A stretch of DNA of 64,000 bases from Ustilaginoidea virens (Eukaryota; Ascomycota; Sordariomycetes; Hypocreales; Clavicipitaceae): positions 4,464,001-4,528,000 of the forward strand of contig NC_057316.1 in NCBI RefSeq assembly GCF_000687475.1. Reading direction: 5' to 3'. Position numbers and translations under genes: made by a program. A model generated the notes under the pieces. The model had not been told where the DNA came from. It ran no database searches and saw only the letters and a program-made list of their open reading frames with translations. Each line of letters begins with the position of its first letter. Position 1 is the first letter of the stretch. Of this stretch, positions 58,082 to 64,000 are shown one piece after another.

Positions 58082-59164
58082 CTCACGGTGTAATCGACAT
58101 CATCTTCCGACTGCCTACTCGCCGCGTCTGTGCTAAAGTCCAAGACGTCCTGCGCGAAGCCGAGATCCCTCTGGTCGAGGGGGACCTTGCGCACAAACTT
58201 GTGCGTCTCGGCAGCGACGTAAAAGGGGATCTTGGGCCTCGCGGCGGCGGCAAGCTGGGCAATCTGGAAGGTTCCGACGCGGGAGATGATGCCGCCGTTC
58301 TGGGTGACGGCCTCGGCGCCGACAATGACCATGTTGACCTGGCGCAGCAGGCCCATGACGTGGGCGACAGCCGCGGGGGGGATCTCGGCGACGGGGACGC
58401 CCATGCGACGCAGCTGGGCGGTGACGGCGTCGCTCTCGCGGCGGCGGGCCTCGTCGCGGACGTAGACGACGCGGAAGCGGCCGCGGAGGCTGCGGGCCGC
58501 CCGCTCGAGCAGCTTGGTGACGGCGCGCGAGGCCCCGTGGGTGAGGACGCACCTGGCGTCGCCGACGAAGCGCCAGCCGGCGTCGGCGACGCCGTGGCGG
58601 GCGGCGTTGGCGCGCTGGGCAAAGAGCCGCCCGGAGCAGAGGAGGTGGTGGCGCACGGCGTCGAAGCCGCCCTGCTGGGACTTGAGCGAGGTGACGAGGT
58701 ACTGCAGGAAGAGGTCGGTGCCGGCGGTCAGGGGGACGGGGTTGGCGACCGAGGCCTTGAGGCGCTCCGAGTGGGCCTTGACGCTGTCGAGCGTCTCGAA
58801 GACGGTGGTGGAGGGGACGGTGTGCAGCAGCGCGATGAGGGCTTCGATGGCGGCGACGGGCTTGGTGAGCTCGGGGTCCGAGGCGAGGATGTCGCGGTAC
58901 GCGCCAACGATGCTGCTGGGCTGTTAGGCTGGGTTGGGGGTTTAAAGGGGGGGGAAGGGCGGGGAGGAAGGAAAGGCGGACTCGAAGGTGCTGGTGATGG
59001 AGGGCCTGCGCGGGGCGAGGGCGTCGGGGAGGGCATCGGTGGCCGCTGCGTCGGGGGGGGGGGGGGGTGAGTATGCGGATTTGTCGGGGTAATCGGTAAT
59101 CGGTAATCGGTGATCGGGGTGGAGGGAGGGTTTGCTTACGCTTGGGAGAGCCGGCGGAGGCCAT
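57858..59164 (-). CDS. GCN3: Translation initiation factor eIF2B subunit alpha
   Basis: Regulatory subunit of the eIF2B guanine-nucleotide exchange factor, which senses phosphorylated eIF2. Exons 59164-59140, 59045-58982, 58912-58087 and 57959-57858 give 338 residues. The conserved N-terminal TFDIVGAYRDILAS forms across intron 2. That intron has an unusual donor (GTCCGC) and a CAGCAG acceptor, so one residue is uncertain. The core contains PVAAIEALIALL, VLTHGASRAV, VVYVRDEARRRESDAVTAQL, the NMVIVGAEAVTQNGGIISRVGT signature, PFYVAAETHKF, then VDYT joined to PPELISNLISENG. The C-terminus is intact. Intron 3 carries a 48-base homopolymer. Confidence 0.9.
58029..58076. repeat. 48-base A homopolymer in GCN3 intron 3
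   Basis: Poly-T in transcript sense, lying near the 5' end of the 127-base intron; it is the longest homopolymer in the window. Confidence 0.85.
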
Positions 59165-60066
59165 GGCGGGGAGGTGCTTTTGCGGCAGAGGTTTGAGGCG
59201 GGAAGGGGGGAAGTGTCGTCGCGACGGCGAAAAGTTGAAATGAGTGACCCCCACGATGTGGGGATTGGTGACTGGTGACTGGTGGGGTGCATGTGGCATG
59301 TGGTGAGCTGGGTGGGGAGGATTGGGGCTTGCTTATTGGCTGGGCGTGTGCAGGGTGGTCGGCTCGGAGGACCCGCCTCCGGGCCGCGCCCCCCCGAAGC
59401 CAGGGACTCGTTGGGGTTGGTTTAACGAGGCGCTGGCTGGAGCTGCTGATGCCGCTGCTGCTGCTGATGCTGCTGATGCTTCTGCTGCTGCTGCTGCTCG
59501 GCGTTGGCAGGTCGGCCGTCGTGCTGGAAAGTGTGCTGCGTCAAGCCTGCTGGTGGCCAGGCCAGCACTTTCATGCACCAGTGCCACGTACCTTGTATGT
59601 ACCAGTCTGGTCGGTCCATATACGGAGTACGTCGTGACGTCACTGCCGCCACCCCGCCTTGCCCTGCACATCCCGAAACCCCCCCCCCGCGCAGCACCCC
59701 CTGCCCCGGGCCCCAGCGCACCCCCCGACGCACCCCCGACAGCGCTAGCAGTACGTGCGTAAAGTTTCTTCACGGCCCAGCCATTATCACGAACGAACTC
59801 GTGATGGTTGCAAGTCAGACGACGCGGCAGCGACGACACGAAACGAGGCCGGCAAGGGGCCGTGCTCGCCACACCCGCACATCAACTACTCCTTGATTCC
59901 CTGATTTCCCGCCCCCCCCCCCCCTCCGCCCCGACCAGCGCAGCGCTGTCACAACTCGATTCCGCCGACCCCCTCAACAAAAACTCCCAGCTCCCCATCG
60001 GCCATCAACCCGGCACCGCATCGCGTCCGCAGCCCGCGTCTTCGCCTTTTCCCCCCGCCCCGGCCA
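59165..60066. promoter_or_regulatory. Divergent upstream region of GCN3 and the NECAP gene
   Basis: About 900 bases with CTG repeats near 59437-59498, TACGGAGTA at 59621-59629, a C tract near 59910-59924, and pyrimidine-rich sequence before the NECAP start. No other gene is supported. Confidence 0.4.
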
Positions 60067-60786
60067 ATGGCCCTCGTCGACCCGGCCACCGGCCAAGCCC
60101 TCCCCGGCGACGCCATCCAGCGCGTGCTGCTGGTCGCCCACCCCGTGCACGTGTACCGCATCCCGCCGCTCGCCTCCGTCCAGGGCCACAGCGCCGCGGC
60201 GTGGACCGCCGACCCCTCGCGCCGCATCTTCCTCGCGCGGCTGCGCGTCGTCGAGACGGCCGCGCCCGGCGCCCCGCCCAAGGTCGACGTCGTGCTCGAG
60301 GACCCCTCGGGCGGGGGGCTGTTCGCCGCGGCGCCGTACGCGCACCCCTCGGCCGTGGAGCCCGTCCTCGACAGCAGCCGCTTCTTCGCGCTGACCGTGC
60401 GCGACCCCTCCGGCCGGCGGGCCGTGCTGGGCATCGGCTTCGAGGACCGCGCCCACGCCTTTGACCTGGCGGCCGCGCTGGAGGACGCGCGGCGGGCGCT
60501 CGGCCTGCGCACCCGCGACGCCGGGCCCCCTGCCGCCGATGCCGTCGCGCGCGAGGGCCCCAGGGACTACAGCCTCAAGGAGGGCGAGACGATCACGGTG
60601 GCGCTCGGCGGGAGGGGGCGGCGGCGGCGGCAGCAGCAGCAGCAGCAGACGGGGGGGATGTCTGACGCGCCGTCCCTGCAGGCCTTTGCGCTGCCGCCGC
60701 CGCCGAGCGCCGACGACGCCAGGCGCAAGCGGAGGTCGCTGCGGGACATGGGCTTCGACGATGGCCAGTTTGGCGAGTTTGCCTAG
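60067..60786 (+). CDS. NECAP-type adaptin-ear-binding coat protein
   Basis: Endocytic accessory protein with an N-terminal PHear domain (DUF1681 family) that in animals binds AP-2 and helps clathrin-coat control. Single exon, 239 residues. Residues about 15-165 carry the family pattern: IQRVLLVAHPVHVYRIPP, RIFLARLRVVE, DVVLEDPSGGGLFAAAPY, VEPVLDSSRFFALTVRDPSGR and GIGFEDRAHAFDLAAALED. The DYSLKEGETITVAL segment is also typical. The C-terminal tail (about 180-239) is Gln/Arg-rich, encoded in part by CAG repeats, and ends GFDDGQFGEFA. Strong GC bias raises the long antisense frames. Confidence 0.9.
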   Translation: MALVDPATGQALPGDAIQRVLLVAHPVHVYRIPPLASVQGHSAAAWTADPSRRIFLARLRVVETAAPGAPPKVDVVLEDPSGGGLFAAAPYAHPSAVEPVLDSSRFFALTVRDPSGRRAVLGIGFEDRAHAFDLAAALEDARRALGLRTRDAGPPAADAVAREGPRDYSLKEGETITVALGGRGRRRRQQQQQQTGGMSDAPSLQAFALPPPPSADDARRKRRSLRDMGFDDGQFGEFA

Positions 60787-61106
60787 GCCGCCGGGGCCGC
60801 CGGGCGAAAAAAAAAAATCAAAAAAAAAAAAATCATGGCACATTGCAGGTTGGTGTTTGCTGAGCATTTTTCAGGGGGGGGGGGGGGGGGGTTGCGTTGA
60901 ATCATGTTGTCGTCACAGAACCAGCAGGCTGTGGTGTGCTTTTCTCTTTTATACTTTTTTTTTGTTTTTTTTTTTTTGCGTTACTGTATTTGTTCTTCAG
61001 TGACCAAATGATTCTTAGCCAAACTAGTAGCAGCAGATTGGAGACTTGTCCATCGTTCTAATACAACACCGCAACAGCAACCACGTCGTCGAGAGTACCC
61101 CCCTTA
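60787..61106. other. Convergent spacer after the NECAP gene
   Basis: 320 bases with A, T and G tracts (60807-60831, 60874-60890, 60956-60977). No gene seen. Confidence 0.5.
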
Positions 61107-62159
61107 TCAAGGTGGCCAGGCGCACACCATGTCTGGCAAACTAAGCCGTCGACGTCTTGACCCCAGAATCACCTCCGCATCATCTTCGCTCAGCCGCCGT
61201 GCCCGTGGTCGCACTTCGGGACCGGTCCCGCCGCCCGTCGTCATCACGTACCCCGCTGCGAGCCTGTATCCGCTGCTCTCGGCCCCATGGCTGACCGTCG
61301 ACCCGTCCTCCATCTCGCTATGCTCGTCATCCGTACCAGTCGGAATCGAAACGGCGCTGTCCGTCTGCCGGTCCAGAGACAAGCCTCTCTGGGGGATGAA
61401 CGCGGCCGTGGCCCCGTTGAGGCCCAAGTTCGACCGAGGCCCTTCCTGAGCCGCGTCGACATTGCTGCCGCCTTGGACACCGCTGTCCAAGCCCGGTGCC
61501 CAGCTCGGATGGAGCGGGGAAAAGTCCAGCATTTCCCGACTCCTGGCCTCGAGAAACAGGTCGCTCAGCCGCATGAAGATGTCCTTTTCCTGCTCGGCCG
61601 CCTGCTTGATCTGCCCGCGCAGTTCGCCAACTTGCTTCCTGGCCCGTCTTTTGATCTTTCTGGTCTCGCCGTGCACTGACGTGGCCATGGTGGCGTGGTA
61701 GCGGCTCATCAGGTCGCAGAGCCGGAGGGTGTGCGCCTGCAGCGTCATGCTGACCTGGCATTGCTTCATGTATATCTCGTGGCGTGGGCGCGGATGGAAG
61801 ATGGACTTGGTGGTAGTGGTCGAGGACGACGAGGGCCGAGCATGGTGGCGGCCATGGAACCACGTCTCGTCTTTCCGAGTCTGTATCTGGCTCTTCCCGT
61901 CGTGGTTGTGGGTGGCTGTCGGCTCGCTCTCAAGTGCCGAGTGCTTTCCATTCAGCGCCGAGGAAGCGCCATGGGACCCGAACTCGCCCGGTTGGCCATG
62001 ATTTGCTTCGTCTCCTCGGCCCGATAGCTGTTTTGAAGCTTTCGAGGCCTGTGCCAAGAGTGGACCCATGCTACTCTTGATCATCAAGTACAGAGCCGCA
62101 TAGGAGAATAGCGCATGCGGTGTGGCAGAGGAAGAGGTCGCCTCGCCAGTCGAAAGCAT
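61107..62159 (-). CDS. Uncharacterised fungal coiled-coil protein
   Basis: I do not recognise this gene. Read from the ATG at 62159 it is 350 residues in one exon; a start at 62084 would give 325. The N-terminal quarter has a short hydrophobic patch (ALFSYAALYLMI) and is otherwise Ser/Lys-rich. The likely conserved core (about 130-215) is HEIYMKQCQVSMTLQAHTLR followed by an Arg/Lys/Glu-rich helix with KIKRRARKQVGELRGQIK and IFMRLSDLFLEARSREML, probably a coiled coil. The C-terminal part is Gly/Ser-rich and ends in a basic Arg cluster near RLSLPDMVCAWPP. Open frame, codon use and domain-like core support a real gene; function is unknown. Confidence 0.6.
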   Translation of the reverse strand: MLSTGEATSSSATPHALFSYAALYLMIKSSMGPLLAQASKASKQLSGRGDEANHGQPGEFGSHGASSALNGKHSALESEPTATHNHDGKSQIQTRKDETWFHGRHHARPSSSSTTTTKSIFHPRPRHEIYMKQCQVSMTLQAHTLRLCDLMSRYHATMATSVHGETRKIKRRARKQVGELRGQIKQAAEQEKDIFMRLSDLFLEARSREMLDFSPLHPSWAPGLDSGVQGGSNVDAAQEGPRSNLGLNGATAAFIPQRGLSLDRQTDSAVSIPTGTDDEHSEMEDGSTVSHGAESSGYRLAAGYVMTTGGGTGPEVRPRARRLSEDDAEVILGSRRRRLSLPDMVCAWPP

Positions 62160-62764
62160 CTCCTCCGAGGTGTCGAAGCGAAAGGAAGAACGTGACGAGG
62201 AAGCAGAAAGGGCCAGGGCTGTTGAACTGGGAAACAGCCCGACGAAGCAGTCTGCTAAACAAGGGGTACGAAGGAACTGATTCCCGCGGGTGAGTAGAAT
62301 CTCACAGTGTGGGTTTCTCCCATCGCTTGCCGGCGTCGGTTTTTTTTCTTCTTCTTTTCTTTTTAGACAAAAGATCCCGGCGGGGGGAATCCGTGCACAG
62401 ATAAAGGCGGGCCTTGGAGCCGCATTAGATCTGTGTTTCGAGCATTTGCTCCATTTTCTCGCCGTCTGAAGCACCTACGACCTCCTGGTAAGCAAGCATA
62501 GCTCAAAGCCACCCGAGGTCGTGGGATGTCCCCTGGTCGACCGCTTGGTATTGTTCCTGGACAGCAAACTCGTTGGACGTCTGGTTGCACAAGCGTAGGG
62601 ACCACGAGCCTCACACCACTAGACCGCCTCCAACTTGCCACTACCAAGCCATGACAATAGGCGCGTGTCTTAATAAGAGCTGTGGACCTTTGCGCTGGGT
62701 GCCATCTGTCAGTGGGCGTCCGCTTCCCCTGGGCCCCCAGGCCAGACAGGTTATTGAGAAACGG
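62160..62764. other. Spacer between the coiled-coil gene and the radical-SAM gene
   Basis: About 600 bases, containing the 5' side of the upstream gene and the 3' end of the radical-SAM gene. A T/C-rich tract lies at 62338-62365. The reading frame of the coiled-coil gene stays open leftward to about 62474, so an earlier start exon cannot be excluded. Confidence 0.4.
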
Positions 62765-64000
62765 CTAAATGGCGAAGCCTTCATGTCTTGGCGCTTCGTT
62801 GAATCTCCAGAGCCCATGATTTTCGGCGGCTTGCCGCACAGCCGAGACCTCATCATCCGTCACGGTCCTGTTCAGGTCCGCATAACGTACATTTGTTTGC
62901 TCTTGTTCTTTGCTGGCTACGCCGGTGACCCTGGCCCGGGATTTCTTGTCGACGTGGGCATCAGGGCGATACTGCTCCATAATGTTGACGAAGCAATCTC
63001 GAGAAATATCCGAAGCGAGCCACTTCATTATTTCTGCCCCCTCGTGCTCCTTTCCCGGCATGACCAGGTGCCTTACTAGCAAACCGCGCTTGGCAATACC
63101 GTCTGCGGTAAAGCACAGATCACCCACTTGGGCCTGCATTGCCTTGATGCTCTCCTTTGCGGTGGCGACGTAATCATCTGACTTGAGCAGCCGCCTGGCC
63201 GTGCTGTTGTGCCACACCTTAAAGTCGGCTAGGTAGATATCCACAAGCCCGTCCATGAGTTTCAGAGAGTCCACAGAGTCGAAGCTTGACGTGTTGTAAA
63301 CGATGGGGAGCCTCAACCCCAGCTGTTTCGCGTGAAGTATGCTCAACGCCACCTGCGGCACCACATGTTCTGGAGTGACAATGTTGATATTGTGAACTTT
63401 GCCAACCTCCTGTAGCTTCATATACCACTCGCCCAACTGCTCCGGAGTGAGGTCCATGCCATTCCGTCGATGGGATAGGTCAAAGTTGTGGCAAAAGACG
63501 CAGCGCAGGTTGCAGCCGCTCATGAATACGGCGCCACTGCCGTTGTGACCCTGGATGCATGGCTCTATGCAGCAGCAGAACAATCATTGTTAGACCCCGG
63601 TCTTTCCCGCACGATGAAGCGTACGCGTATTGTGGTTTGCAATTGGGCTTTGTTCTTGTTGCCACACGACAACAGGCCGGTGGGTATTTCCGAGGGAGGG
63701 AGGGGGGGGGGTTCCGGGTGCCGGGTGGTTGTTAAGAAGGGAAGAGGGAAAACGCATGAAACCAGGGCGGCGGGTTGGGTCAAGGGCAGACCTTCACCAA
63801 AATGTGGCGCTATGACATTGACCTTTGCTTCATCACCAACGAGGCACATGCCAGTTGTTTCGTACCGGTTCACTCCGCAGAGCCTCGGACACAAGTTGCA
63901 GTTGCCAAGGTGGGCGTACGCCAGGGATCGTTTCTTAGCCTCGTCGCGGGAAGTGAGCGTCAAATATCGAGGCGTATAATCATCCAGGAGGAAAGGAGGC
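62765..64000 (-). CDS. PflX-like radical-SAM protein (COG1313), 5' end off the window
   Basis: Partial gene; the N-terminus lies beyond the right edge. Visible exons are 64000-63792 and 63564-62765. The first carries a Cys-rich segment NCNLCPRLCGVNR and ends IAPHFGE. The second continues EPCIQGHNGSGAVFMSGC and holds the radical-SAM cluster motif CNLRCVFC (CX3CX2C with the preceding Cys). The join needs an unusual donor (GTCTGC), but it rebuilds the family sequence HFGEEPCI exactly. An alternative donor (GTGAAG) would delete three residues. The rest shows the SAM-barrel pattern with LPIVYNTSSFDSVDSLKLM and DIYLADFKVW. COG1313 proteins are related to pyruvate formate-lyase activases but have no established substrate. 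They are mainly prokaryotic, so ancient transfer into fungi is plausible. Confidence 0.8.

Noticed and set aside
58201..59070. 289-codon Gly/Asp-rich plus-strand frame
   Set aside because: Antisense to GCN3 exons in very GC-rich sequence. The minus strand shows the eIF2B-alpha signature.

Overview
This window reads as nuclear DNA of a filamentous ascomycete, most likely a Sordariomycete and plausibly Hypocreales. The genes have short GT-AG introns (about 55-230 nt, often with CTAAC-like branch sites) and GC-rich third positions. The gene set fits too: mannitol-1-phosphate 5-dehydrogenase, fused Egt1 for ergothioneine, a HAUS6-type augmin subunit, Sch9 and an intron-containing tRNA-Ala. There are no operons. 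Boundaries below were derived by hand from splice signals and reading-frame continuity.

Layout. 1-15 kb: PPX1 exopolyphosphatase (+); then the divergent pair ATP25 (-) and RPO41 (+), both mitochondrial gene-expression factors; then ARC1 (-), divergent from an LSH/Irc5-type SNF2 ATPase (+). 15.6-21.4 kb: an 1852-residue ankyrin-repeat protein (-). 23-31 kb: a membrane-anchored short-chain dehydrogenase (-), a DUF2235 hydrolase (-) and an RBM25/PWI splicing protein (-). The last is divergent from mitochondrial ribosomal protein bS21m (+). 33-46.4 kb: HAUS6, mannitol-1-phosphate dehydrogenase, glucose-6-phosphate isomerase and the SCH9 kinase, all on the minus strand. 46.4-53.9 kb is gene-poor. 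It holds one tRNA-Ala(AGC), several short tandem repeats and a coding relic broken by frameshifts. 53.9-64 kb: the eleven-exon EGT1 (+), eIF2B-alpha GCN3 (-), a NECAP-type endocytic adaptor (+), an unrecognised coiled-coil protein (-), and a PflX-like radical-SAM gene (-) that runs off the right edge.

The genes are mostly conserved housekeeping functions. Two neighbourhoods make functional sense. ATP25 and RPO41 share one upstream region and both serve mitochondrial gene expression. PGI1 and mannitol-1-phosphate dehydrogenase lie next to each other and share fructose-6-phosphate.

The least explained signal is outside the genes. TACGGAGTA occurs exactly nine times and the perfect palindrome TACCTAGGTA five times, almost wholly in non-coding DNA. 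Both are far above chance, and they cluster together in the gene-poor 47.5-52.8 kb stretch. The non-coding DNA is also rich in homopolymers of up to 48 bases and in young and decayed tandem repeats. I saw no CRISPR array, transposon open reading frame or secondary-metabolite cluster.
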